Source: CAIJXJ01 sp964445115
GTDB lineage: Bacteria; Pseudomonadota; Gammaproteobacteria; Burkholderiales; Methylophilaceae
Reading direction: 5' to 3'
DNA length: 64,000 bases
NCBI GenBank assembly: GCA_964445115.1
Contig: CAYUJU010000011.1
Coordinates: 1-64,000, forward strand
Part shown: in pieces, positions 18,283 to 25,718 of the stretch
How positions within the stretch are numbered: position 1 is the stretch's first letter
Layout of the letters: the number at the start of each line of letters is the position of its first letter
The notes under the pieces: model-generated
What the model saw: only the letters and a program-made list of their open reading frames with translations
Told to the model about the DNA's origin: nothing
Database searches by the model: none
Position numbers and translations under genes: made by a program

Positions 18283-18822
18283 TTAGTTCTTGGCAGCGAA
18301 CGGGTGTGCGGAAGACTTGTAGTTCTTCACGACATCAGCAGCCTTCGGCTCACGCGCGATGGCGTTCTTCAGTGCCTGCTTGGTCGCTTGGTAATTCCAC
18401 TCCTGAATACGCTCGTCGATATCAGCCTTGTGGTCGATGAACACGCCCACGCAGATGAACACGTCTTCAGCCTCTTCCAGCGGGATGGTGCCATCGGCAA
18501 CGCAATCCATCACGGCCATGGAAACGCCACGCTGTGCCGGCCCGAACATCTGAACGGCCTGGCGGCCATTCTTGATCGTCACCTTGTTGAACATCACGGT
18601 AGCCGGCTTGGTCATCATATTCGGAGCAACCACGGCCAGCAGGCCGTTCACGCCTTCCTTCTGATCGGTCAGCGTGCGGCAGAATGCCTCTTCAGCGGCA
18701 CTGCCACGCGGCCCAATAATCAGGTCGATGTGCGCCACGTTCAGCAGGTCGAGACCGCTACCATCCGGACGATTATCAATAACCAGCGCTTCACCTACCA
18801 GAACCCGATCAATAACAGGCAT
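18283..18822 (-). CDS. fae: Formaldehyde-activating enzyme (Fae), standard-length paralogue
   Basis: 179 residues, no N-terminal extension (starts MPVIDRVLVGEALV). Catalyses condensation of formaldehyde with H4MPT in the cytosol. The active-site His is His31 in NVAHIDLIIGPRG. Conserved family blocks follow: GLLAVVAPNMMTKP, MFNKVTIKNGRQAVQMFGPAQ and the C-terminal AHPFAAKN. The extended loop NRPDGSGLDLL before His31 and FIDH in place of FIHW are shared with fae1, indicating a local duplication. AGGAG lies 6 nt upstream of the ATG, and it has its own promoter. Confidence 0.95.
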   Translation of the reverse strand: MPVIDRVLVGEALVIDNRPDGSGLDLLNVAHIDLIIGPRGSAAEEAFCRTLTDQKEGVNGLLAVVAPNMMTKPATVMFNKVTIKNGRQAVQMFGPAQRGVSMAVMDCVADGTIPLEEAEDVFICVGVFIDHKADIDERIQEWNYQATKQALKNAIAREPKAADVVKNYKSSAHPFAAKN

Positions 18823-18844
18823 ATCATTCTCCTAGAGATAACTA

Positions 18845-18875
18845 AGTTAACGCCCGGATTCTTTTGAAACCCGGG
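18845..18875 (-). promoter_or_regulatory. Stem-loop in the fae2 5' leader
   Basis: On the minus strand GCCCGGGTT pairs with AATCCGGGC (one G-T pair) across a 7-nt loop, between the promoter and the fae2 Shine-Dalgarno. There is no T tract after it, so it is more likely a leader structure (stability or regulation) than a terminator. Confidence 0.5.
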
Positions 18876-18894
18876 CCCTGAAAAAATTTTGGGC

Positions 18895-18903
18895 ATTATA
18901 TCA
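18895..18903 (-). promoter_or_regulatory. Extended -10 promoter of fae2
   Basis: The minus strand reads TGATATAAT, a perfect extended -10 element (TGn-TATAAT), about 73 nt upstream of the fae2 ATG. The -35 region at 17 nt is weak, as is usual with extended -10 promoters. Confidence 0.65.
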
Positions 18904-18960
18904 GCCCACCAGACAATATCGTCGTGTCACGAAAATATTTTCTGGCCCTGCCCACGCCCG

Positions 18961-19536
18961 TTAGCGGACGATATTGCCACGCATCCGGTCACAGAAAAGG
19001 ACCACTTCCTCGATCACTTCCGGCTGCACGTTCTGGCTGCGCAAAGTCGCCGTGATGGCGTCGACCACACCATTGAACTGCTCATTGGAAACGCCCAAAC
19101 CGGACAGGTACGCATTACTTGCCGCCATGTCGATCTTGCCATCATCCATACCACCCAAAGCAGCCTTGAGATAGGAAATCTGCTTCTGGATACGGTTTTC
19201 CATCGAAATGGCGTCCGGCGCGTCAAAAAGGCGATTCGTCACCGGGGATTGCAGGGCCTTGCCATAGAAATAGCGCACGTACGACTCCAGCACCATTTCG
19301 CCGCCCAAACGCGCCAGCAGGCTGGCATTCCGAACAAAGGCGTCAGCGTTGATACCGGACAGACGGGAAACGTTGACACGATTGGTGTAAGTGGTGGCTT
19401 TGGAATCCGAGGCGGCCTGGCTGTGGCGTATCAGGTTTTGCTTGCCGGTATACGTCGTTACCGTGGAATCGGCATTCGCTTGGCTTTGTCGCACAAGATT
19501 CTGCTTGGCAGTGTAAGAACTTGAACTTCCCATCAT
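18961..19536 (-). CDS. Truncated-globin-like protein with three N-terminal 21-residue repeats and no heme His
   Basis: 191 residues, two parts. Residues 8-70 are three 21-residue repeats beginning at Tyr8, Tyr29 and Tyr50, with core YTxKQNLxRxSQAxxDS, best kept in copies 1 and 2. Residues about 72-190 resemble a group 1 truncated hemoglobin: LLARLGGEMVLESYV, then FYGKALQSP, QISYLKAALGG and IEEVVLF ... RMRGNIV. At the position of the proximal heme His (five residues after the start of the MKQVH-type motif) the sequence has MAASN, i.e. Asn141. The only His in the protein is His38, inside a repeat. So heme binding is unlikely. The start may be 19536 or the adjacent ATG 19533, which is better spaced from GGAGG. 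It sits between phi and fae2. Confidence 0.8.
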   Translation of the reverse strand: MMGSSSSYTAKQNLVRQSQANADSTVTTYTGKQNLIRHSQAASDSKATTYTNRVNVSRLSGINADAFVRNASLLARLGGEMVLESYVRYFYGKALQSPVTNRLFDAPDAISMENRIQKQISYLKAALGGMDDGKIDMAASNAYLSGLGVSNEQFNGVVDAITATLRSQNVQPEVIEEVVLFCDRMRGNIVR

Positions 19537-19663
19537 GCTCCTCCAATCGTATTTTCAATACTCTAAAGCTTCAGTGTACCCTCATGCCCCGTTTTTTGCA
19601 TCACCCCAATCATCCGTTAAGTTAACTGTCAAGACACCTACGTCACCGTGCTGCATTCACAGG

Positions 19664-19703
19664 CAATAAAAAAGGGAGGCGCCATTCAAGCGACTCCCTT
19701 TTC
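19664..19703 (-). terminator. Rho-independent terminator after phi
   Basis: On the minus strand AAAAGGGAG pairs with CTCCCTTTT (extended by GCG/CGC with a mismatch), followed by a T-rich tract. It separates phi from the globin-like gene. Confidence 0.8.
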
Positions 19704-19718
19704 GGACTAACCGACTGA

Positions 19719-20258
19719 TTATTCCAGGTTTGCGTGCAGCGCGCGCATCCCCTCTTCGGTCAAGCCCTTCTCGTGCACGATGTAGGACACAATGGCTTCC
19801 AGGAACACCAGCGTGGACAGTTCAAAGACGGTGCCCATCGGCATGCCCTTGACGATACCGAAGCTGTTTTCGTTGCCTGCGCCGATCTGGCAAACCAGAT
19901 CCGCCATGTCGGCCATCGGGGAAGTACCCTTCATGGAAACGACGGCAATGCGTGCGCCCATGGACTTAGCCTTCTTGACCAGCGGCAACAGGGTTTCAGT
20001 GCCACCAGAACCGGAAATCACGATGAACAGGTCACTGGCCTGGATGCTCGGCGTCACGATTTCGCCAACCATGTACACCTTGTAACCGCTGTGCATCAGG
20101 CGCATCGCGAAGAAACGGGAAACGAGACCGGAACGACCTGCGCCGGTAATGAAAATACGATTAGCCTTGTCGACTTCGCTGACGATCTTCTGGACGAGAC
20201 CGTCATCGGTCGCTTCCAGCACGCTATTAATCTTGTTGAGGATCAGTTCCTGATGCAT
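19719..20258 (-). CDS. hxlB: 6-phospho-3-hexuloisomerase
   Basis: Second RuMP enzyme; converts 3-hexulose 6-phosphate to fructose 6-phosphate. 179 residues, a single SIS domain with FITGAGRSGLVSRFFAMRLMH (about 36-56, here only noted by its ends), VISGSGGTETLLP and VVSMKGTSPMADMAD. AAGGGG lies upstream of the ATG. It follows hps1 but is separated from it by a hairpin terminator, so expression may rely on read-through or an unseen promoter. Confidence 0.95.
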   Translation of the reverse strand: MHQELILNKINSVLEATDDGLVQKIVSEVDKANRIFITGAGRSGLVSRFFAMRLMHSGYKVYMVGEIVTPSIQASDLFIVISGSGGTETLLPLVKKAKSMGARIAVVSMKGTSPMADMADLVCQIGAGNENSFGIVKGMPMGTVFELSTLVFLEAIVSYIVHEKGLTEEGMRALHANLE

Positions 20259-20315
20259 GTTAATACCCCTTATGAAATCATGTTGGCATGGACCGCAAAT
20301 GGCCCATCACAACCC

Positions 20316-20370
20316 TGAAAAATAAGAAATCCACCAAATCGGATCAATGCTGAACCGAGATGGTGGATTT
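20316..20370 (-). terminator. Hairpin terminator after hps1
   Basis: AAATCCACCA pairs with TGGTGGATTT (20327-20336 with 20361-20370), with a further CGG/CCG inside a large loop, followed on the minus strand by CTTATTTTT. It lies between hps1 and phi and may act as an attenuator that lowers phi relative to hps1. Confidence 0.7.
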
Positions 20371-20393
20371 TGTCTTGCGTCTAAGCGTTAAGC

Positions 20394-21023
20394 TTAGTGT
20401 GCCAGAGCGGTGATCTCAGCAGCAGCAGCAGCAGGATCAGCAGCACCGTAGATCGCAGCACCAGCCACGATGATGCCAGCGCCAGCGTCCTTCACTTGCT
20501 TCACGGTTGCAGCCTTCACGCCGCCAGCGACGGAGATGGTCACACCGGTGTTCAGGGACTGGATCAGGCCCAGGTCAGCGAACGGGGTTTGGCCAGCAGC
20601 TTGTTGGTCCAGGCCAGTGTGCACGCCGATGATGTGTGCGCCCAGAGCAACGACTTCCTTGGTGCGAGTAGCCTTGTCAGCCACGTTGATCAGGTCAACT
20701 TGAGCTTGCTTGCCGTAGCCGTTAGCAGCCTTGATCACACCCTTGATGGTGCCCAGGTCAGCGGTACCCAGCACGGTGCAGATGTCTGCGCCAGCTGCGT
20801 AGAACGGAGTAGCTTCGTATTCGCCAGCGTCCATGGTCTTCAGGTCAACCAGGATCTTGTTGTTCGGGAACTTGGCGCGCAGGGTTTGCAGCAGCTTGAT
20901 ACCGTTGTGCTTGATGCAGGGGGTACCGATTTCCAGGATGTCAACGTGCGGAGCAACCTTTTCTGCCAGCGCAACGGTTGCGTCGAAATCCAGTGAATCC
21001 AGTGCCATTTGAGTCAATGCCAT
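20394..21023 (-). CDS. hxlA: 3-hexulose-6-phosphate synthase, copy 1
   Basis: First RuMP enzyme; aldol addition of formaldehyde to ribulose 5-phosphate. 209 residues, a TIM barrel of the OMP decarboxylase suprafamily. Family motifs are visible: ILEIGTPCIKHNG, VDLKTMDAGEYEA, HIIGVHTGLDQQ and the phosphate loop SVAGGVKAATV / IVAGAAIYGA. Codon choice looks restricted by eye (GCT, GGT, AAC and CTG favoured), suggesting very high expression. It has its own promoter, a GGAGG Shine-Dalgarno and a downstream terminator. Confidence 0.96.
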   Translation of the reverse strand: MALTQMALDSLDFDATVALAEKVAPHVDILEIGTPCIKHNGIKLLQTLRAKFPNNKILVDLKTMDAGEYEATPFYAAGADICTVLGTADLGTIKGVIKAANGYGKQAQVDLINVADKATRTKEVVALGAHIIGVHTGLDQQAAGQTPFADLGLIQSLNTGVTISVAGGVKAATVKQVKDAGAGIIVAGAAIYGAADPAAAAAEITALAH

Positions 21024-21071
21024 GATACTTCCTCCGATTGATGAATATTACTACCAGGTTAAAAAAACGAA

Positions 21072-21077
21072 ATTATA
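21072..21077 (-). promoter_or_regulatory. -10 element (TATAAT) of hps1
   Basis: A perfect TATAAT on the minus strand lies about 50 nt before the hps1 start, in an AT-rich leader directly after the hps2 stop. No convincing -35 at standard spacing was found (a TTGTCG is 20 nt upstream). Confidence 0.55.
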
Positions 21078-21109
21078 TCTATTTAAGCTACCGATGACGA
21101 CAACCTGTC

Positions 21110-21751
21110 TCAGGCTGCGTCGACCAGCTCACGGATCTCGCGTGCGGCGGTACCCGGTGCCGGGCTGCCGGTGATAGCACCACCGACGACCACGATGCTC
21201 GGGCCAGCCTTGACCACTTGCTGCACGGTAGATTGCTTAATGCCGCCAGCCACGGAAACCTTGACTGAAAGGCCTTGCGACACCAGGGCCGCCAGATCGG
21301 CAAACGGCGTCTGGCCAGCCAGTTGCTGGTCGATACCTGTGTGAATGCCGATAATGTGTGCGCCGATCTCCGCCGCCTTGGCTGCGACCGCAGCCTTGTC
21401 ACGGACGTTGATCAGATCGACCTGGGCTTGCTTGCCGTAAGCCTTGGCCACGTCCACCACGCCCTTGATCGTACCCATGTCAGCAGTACCCAGCACGGTG
21501 GTGATGTCTGCACCCGCCTTGAAGAACGGCTCGGCTTCGTAGTAGCCGGCGTCCATGGTCTTCAGGTCGACGAACAGCAGCTTGTCCGGGTGTTGTGCCT
21601 TCATCGCCTTCACCAGTGCCAGGCCATTGACCTTCAGGCAGGGGGTGCCGATTTCGATGATGTCAACATACGGTGCAGCCTGACGCGCGAGCGCCAGCGT
21701 CTGATCGTAATCCAGGGAATCCAGTGCTACTTGAATCAACGGCTTTGACAC
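21110..21751 (-). CDS. hxlA: 3-hexulose-6-phosphate synthase, copy 2
   Basis: 213 residues, clearly paralogous to copy 1 with the same signature blocks: IIEIGTPCLKVNG, VDLKTMDAGYYEA, HIIGIHTGIDQQLAG and VSVAGGIKQSTV. The start is GTG at 21751 with GGAGG 8 nt upstream. The sequence is noticeably diverged from copy 1, so this is not a recent duplication. It has its own sigma70 promoter. Both copies likely catalyse the same formaldehyde-fixing step; different expression is an inference. Confidence 0.95.
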   Translation of the reverse strand: MSKPLIQVALDSLDYDQTLALARQAAPYVDIIEIGTPCLKVNGLALVKAMKAQHPDKLLFVDLKTMDAGYYEAEPFFKAGADITTVLGTADMGTIKGVVDVAKAYGKQAQVDLINVRDKAAVAAKAAEIGAHIIGIHTGIDQQLAGQTPFADLAALVSQGLSVKVSVAGGIKQSTVQQVVKAGPSIVVVGGAITGSPAPGTAAREIRELVDAA

Positions 21752-21802
21752 GATGACATCCTCCGAAGTGAGCTTGTTGTTGTGGCGAATGCAAGAGCTA
21801 GC

Positions 21803-21830
21803 ATTCTATAGCGGAAATAGTGGTTGTCAA
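21803..21830 (-). promoter_or_regulatory. Strong sigma70 promoter of hps2
   Basis: On the minus strand a perfect -35 TTGACA (21825-21830) is followed after 16 nt by -10 TAGAAT (21803-21808). It lies about 50 nt upstream of the hps2 GTG start. Confidence 0.8.
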
Positions 21831-21873
21831 CGCCACCCGTTCCCGGGCGGCGTTGCGCGATGCACTAGCTGGA

Positions 21874-22824
21874 TTAGAGCTTGTCGCCCAGCATTTTTTC
21901 CAGTTTGTCCTGGTCCACGATGAAGCCGCGGATGCCTTCTGCCAGCTTCTCGGTCGCCATCGCATCAGCATTGTGCTGCAGACGGAACTCGGATTCGGTC
22001 AGACGAGCCGGACGCTCCTTGGTAGCACCGTTGTCCACCAGGTGGCGGGTCAGGTGACCTTCGACGGAAGCAAGTTCTTCCAGCAGCGTCGGGGCAATGG
22101 TCAGGCGGTCGCAACCGGCCAGCGCCATGATTTCACCCACGTTACGGAAAGATGCCCCCATCACAACGGTCTTGTAGCCGTGTTCCTTGTAGTACTTGTA
22201 GATACCACGCACAGACACCACGCCCGGATCTTCGTCAGCGCCGAAATCACGTTGTTCCTTGGCTTTGTACCAGTCCAGGATACGACCCACGAACGGGGAA
22301 ATCAGGAACACGCCGGCTTCGGCACAGGCACGTGCCTGGGCGAAGCTGAACAGCAGGGTCAGGTTACAGTTGATGCCTTCCTTTTCCAGCTGTTCGCCTG
22401 CCTGGATACCTTCCCAGGTGGAGGCCAGCTTGATCAGCACGCGGTCGTTCTTCACGCCGGCGTCGTTGTACAGCTTCATCAGCTTGCGAGCCTTGGCCAG
22501 CATCGCGTCCTTGTCGAAGGACAGGCGTGCATCCACCTCGGTGGAGATCTTGCCCGGCACGACCTTCAGGATTTCCAGGCCGATGGAAACGGCCAGCTTG
22601 TCAGCAGCGTTTTCAATCTGGGCAGCCTTGTCGCCACCTTGGGCCTTGGCATAGGCGATCGCATCGTCGATCAGCGGAGCATACTCGGGCAGTGCGCTGG
22701 CCTTCAGCACCAGAGACGGGTTGGTGGTCGCATCCTGCGGCTTGACGGCACGGATCGCGCCGACGTCACCCGTGTCCGCCACGATGGTGGTCACGCTCTT
22801 CAATTGTTCCAGCAAACTTGCCAT
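21874..22824 (-). CDS. tal: Transaldolase
   Basis: Transfers a dihydroxyacetone unit between sugar phosphates, regenerating ribulose 5-phosphate for the RuMP cycle. 316 residues, the E. coli TalB-like subfamily. Visible features are the N-terminal DATTNPSLVLKA motif, the Schiff-base Lys in DRVLIKLASTWEG (about residue 132) and ISPFVGRILDWYK. AAGGAGG lies close before the ATG. The position beside hps and phi fits a dedicated RuMP role. A CCGG-type stem-loop lies between it and the CitG-like gene upstream. Confidence 0.96.
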   Translation of the reverse strand: MASLLEQLKSVTTIVADTGDVGAIRAVKPQDATTNPSLVLKASALPEYAPLIDDAIAYAKAQGGDKAAQIENAADKLAVSIGLEILKVVPGKISTEVDARLSFDKDAMLAKARKLMKLYNDAGVKNDRVLIKLASTWEGIQAGEQLEKEGINCNLTLLFSFAQARACAEAGVFLISPFVGRILDWYKAKEQRDFGADEDPGVVSVRGIYKYYKEHGYKTVVMGASFRNVGEIMALAGCDRLTIAPTLLEELASVEGHLTRHLVDNGATKERPARLTESEFRLQHNADAMATEKLAEGIRGFIVDQDKLEKMLGDKL

Positions 22825-22928
22825 GTTCTTCCTCCTTAGAGATTTCTAGATAAACAATCCGGTGTGCATATGTTTGAACATCACAGAAGCCGGATATTAC
22901 TACGAGCCGATGAATCCAGTCATCTTTT

Positions 22929-23789
22929 TTACCGCACCGTTTTCTCGATGGCATGAGCAAACAGAGTGGCCACGGTCAAATCGGCGCTTGTCCCGGGATT
23001 AATACCACGCGCCTTAAGATTTTCATCAAAATCCAGCAGGTTGCGCTGATAAAGCTTCGGATTCTCCAACCCGATCGTTTCCAGCTCATGTATCACGGCC
23101 TCGTCTCTTACCGCCACAGCGACGGCCACCCCCTGCTTGCGCACGATGTGGGTGTCCGGCTGTCGAGCGAGAAAGCCCAGATAGACCCCGGTAGTCGCCC
23201 ACGCCGGGCGCTCCCAACGCTCGAAAAGCTCACGATAACGGGTGAGTCCGAAATCCAGAACATCAGAAAAATCATGGGCGTATTGCCAGGCAATGCGGTC
23301 CCGATCCTGGGCCTCGCGCATAGCATGCAGCAAACTCACGCTGGCTTGCGCATGCACATCGTAATTGGCACTATGCCCCAGGCCCGCCGGCGAGGCCTTG
23401 GCAATTGCACGGAAGGTCGCCTCGGCATCCGCCACGGTCAGCTGGGCCAGCACCGAAGCCAGTTCTTCACGCAGGCGCTCGCCTCCGCCAGTCAGTGCCG
23501 CGTGCACCATCGGGGCACACAGGAGCAATATACCGAGATTGGTGTTGCAACCGACAGCATCCCAAGTGCTGCCGACCGCCGCATAGATACGCTCACCGAC
23601 CGTCAACCCCGGCTGCGCGATCACACGCGAGGCCGCATCCGCGCTCTTCACAAAATCCTCGACCACCATGCCGTGGCCATCGGAAAAGAGATGCACGTTA
23701 CCAGGCTTGATCGCCTCCAGTTCGGACAAGCAGGCCCACTTGAAGGCGTCCGCCAGCGCCCGCGAGCGCGCCTCGACAATATCCGTCAT
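22929..23789 (-). CDS. CitG-like (triphosphoribosyl-dephospho-CoA synthase family) protein of the H4MPT cluster
   Basis: 286 residues. CitG-family motifs are visible: ELEAIKPGNVHLFSDGHGM (about 23-41), STWDAVGCNTNLGILLLCAP and the C-terminal LDFDENLKARGINPGTSADLTVA. No citrate or malonate lyase genes are nearby. Members of this family recur in H4MPT gene islands and are presumed to act in cofactor synthesis, perhaps a phosphoribosyl-type transfer; the reaction is unknown to me. The start overlaps the stop of the RimK-like gene by ATGA. Confidence 0.85.
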   Translation of the reverse strand: MTDIVEARSRALADAFKWACLSELEAIKPGNVHLFSDGHGMVVEDFVKSADAASRVIAQPGLTVGERIYAAVGSTWDAVGCNTNLGILLLCAPMVHAALTGGGERLREELASVLAQLTVADAEATFRAIAKASPAGLGHSANYDVHAQASVSLLHAMREAQDRDRIAWQYAHDFSDVLDFGLTRYRELFERWERPAWATTGVYLGFLARQPDTHIVRKQGVAVAVAVRDEAVIHELETIGLENPKLYQRNLLDFDENLKARGINPGTSADLTVATLFAHAIEKTVR

Positions 23790-24709
23790 GATACGGCCGC
23801 CACCACGCCGCGGGATGGCGGGAGCTTTTGCAGAAAATCCTTCACCAGCAACTCAGCGACATCGACATCCACCACGCCCTGCAAGCCCTTCCAGGCGGGA
23901 ATACTGTTGACTTCCAGCACGTAGAGCCGGCCGCTACGATCTCGGATAATATCGACACCACAGTAATCGGTGCCAACAGCCGCCGAGGCTGCAAGCGCGA
24001 GGTCAGCCACCTCGCCAGTCGCGGGCAGCAACTCGCAACGCCCGCCCTGTGCGACATTATTCACCCAGGAACTGCCATGGCGAATCATCGCGCCTACTGG
24101 CTTGCCTTCAATGATGAATACGCGATGATCGTGCCATGCCCCTTCGCCACTATCGATATAGCTCTGCAGATAATACAAGCCGTCGACATGCGCCTCCATC
24201 GGCACCGGAAACGGCGATCCGGCATCGAGACGCCGAACCCCCTGCCCCTGCGAGCCGAACAACGGCTTGATGACCACAGGACGTCCAGCCATGGTTTCAC
24301 GCAGGATCACGGCCTGGGCATGCTCGCGAGACTCGCACACCCAGGTCGGGGGTGTCGCGACGCCGTGATGGTGCAGCAGAAAGCTGGTCATCGCCTTGTC
24401 GACGGTACGTTCGATGGCACGTGCATCGTTGTAGACCATGACCCCGAGCATCTTGAGGGCGTGCAGAATATCCAACCGGGCAATGACCTGTTGCAGGGTT
24501 CCGCCAGGAACCCCCCGCACGAACACGCCCTGGGGCAGCCCTTGCTCGAAGCCGGGAATTGTCACGCCAGGTGTGCCGGCGACCAGATCGAGGCTGCAGG
24601 ACTTGAGGGAGAGAAATACCGCCTCCCAGCCGTGCGCGGCAAAGGCCTCCCTGAGGCGTTTGCCGTGCCAGCCGGGGTCGTCGGTGAAGACGGGAATGCG
24701 GCGATTCAA
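23786..24709 (-). CDS. RimK-type ATP-grasp ligase of the H4MPT cluster
   Basis: 307 residues with the RimK ATP-grasp layout: AIERTVDKAMTSFLLHHHG, RPVVIKPLFGSQGQGV, the LQSYIDSGEG hinge, VFIIEGKPVGAMIRHG and the metal-binding CGVDIIRD ... VLEVNSIPAWKG. RimK relatives add glutamates; archaeal MptN does so on H4MPT. Bacterial H4MPT lacks that chain, so action on methylofuran polyglutamate is an alternative inference. The start appears to be TTG at 24709, immediately after the mch stop codon (TAA-TTG). No clear Shine-Dalgarno was seen. Confidence 0.87.
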   Translation of the reverse strand: MNRRIPVFTDDPGWHGKRLREAFAAHGWEAVFLSLKSCSLDLVAGTPGVTIPGFEQGLPQGVFVRGVPGGTLQQVIARLDILHALKMLGVMVYNDARAIERTVDKAMTSFLLHHHGVATPPTWVCESREHAQAVILRETMAGRPVVIKPLFGSQGQGVRRLDAGSPFPVPMEAHVDGLYYLQSYIDSGEGAWHDHRVFIIEGKPVGAMIRHGSSWVNNVAQGGRCELLPATGEVADLALAASAAVGTDYCGVDIIRDRSGRLYVLEVNSIPAWKGLQGVVDVDVAELLVKDFLQKLPPSRGVVAAVS

Positions 24710-25693
24710 TTACGCGGTATAGCCGAAAGACTGATCGAGCAGCGCGGCATCCAGTTTTCCGCCGGTAAAGCTCTTGCCGGACGCCACTGCGGTCACGGTC
24801 ACTGCCGCCGGGCTGAACAGCATCGGGTCGATCTTGTAGAAGTCCATGTTCACCGCCTTAAACACCTCGGCGAAGGGGCGACCATAGTCACGCGACGCGC
24901 TGCTAGGCAATTCTTTGGCCAGCTTGGCGGCTGCATCGTCGCTGCCCAGCACGAACACATGGGCGTGACCACCGAACAGGATGGCGTCGTTAGTACGCCC
25001 CATGCCGGTCAGGAAGTCAGGAGATGGCGGTGGCACCGGTGCGCTGGCCATGCCGTCAACGACGTGCTCCAGCGGAAAATGCAGCGTGTGGATCTTGTGC
25101 ATGGCCACTTCCAGCACACGCCCGACGATTTGCACTGCTCCTGCCAGGCTACGTGTCGGGGTCAGCACGAAAGTCAGTTTATCGGCGGACAGACCGGTAT
25201 CACGCGCCACTTTTTCGATGACCTCCTGCGGCGGCACCTTGTCACTTTCCAGCACCAGGACGGCAGAATCAGACTGATCTTTGTAATTCAGTTCCTTGTA
25301 AAGCTCTTCGCGCCCGGCCATTGCACGCCCCGGGCCGGAACCCAGCGAAAAGAATTTTTCATGCGCCAGACTCCAGCCCGCGTACTGGCTGCCAAGGCAT
25401 GCCAGGATCGGATTACAGGAGTGCACGGACAATTGCCACGGCCAGTGAGCGAAGGACGGGTTGGCTTGCAGCGACACGCGACCCAGCCCACCCATGCAGA
25501 TTTCGGTAATCAGCCGACCGGCTTCGAGCCCACCCGGGAAATTGATGCCGGCATCGACGATCGTGGCGCCCGTAGGATGGGTTTCCACCCCCAGTCGCAG
25601 GCTTTTGGCATTGGCCACCAGACTGGCGACCAAAGGCGCTGTCAGCGTGTTGACGCTGGGCCAGTTGCTGGTATCGAGGTTGCTTTCGCTCAT
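24710..25693 (-). CDS. mch: Methenyl-H4MPT cyclohydrolase
   Basis: Hydrolyses methenyl-H4MPT to formyl-H4MPT in formaldehyde oxidation. 327 residues, full length. Recognised by blocks such as GATIVDAGINFPGGLEAGRL, CNPILACLGSQYAGWSL, GSGPGRAMA and GGHAHVFVLG. It lies between two ATP-grasp genes in the minus-strand H4MPT operon, 25 nt after the upstream gene and abutting the RimK-like gene downstream. Nothing unusual. Confidence 0.96.
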   Translation of the reverse strand: MSESNLDTSNWPSVNTLTAPLVASLVANAKSLRLGVETHPTGATIVDAGINFPGGLEAGRLITEICMGGLGRVSLQANPSFAHWPWQLSVHSCNPILACLGSQYAGWSLAHEKFFSLGSGPGRAMAGREELYKELNYKDQSDSAVLVLESDKVPPQEVIEKVARDTGLSADKLTFVLTPTRSLAGAVQIVGRVLEVAMHKIHTLHFPLEHVVDGMASAPVPPPSPDFLTGMGRTNDAILFGGHAHVFVLGSDDAAAKLAKELPSSASRDYGRPFAEVFKAVNMDFYKIDPMLFSPAAVTVTAVASGKSFTGGKLDAALLDQSFGYTA

Positions 25694-25718
25694 GATGTCT
25701 TCCCGGAAAATATTCTTT

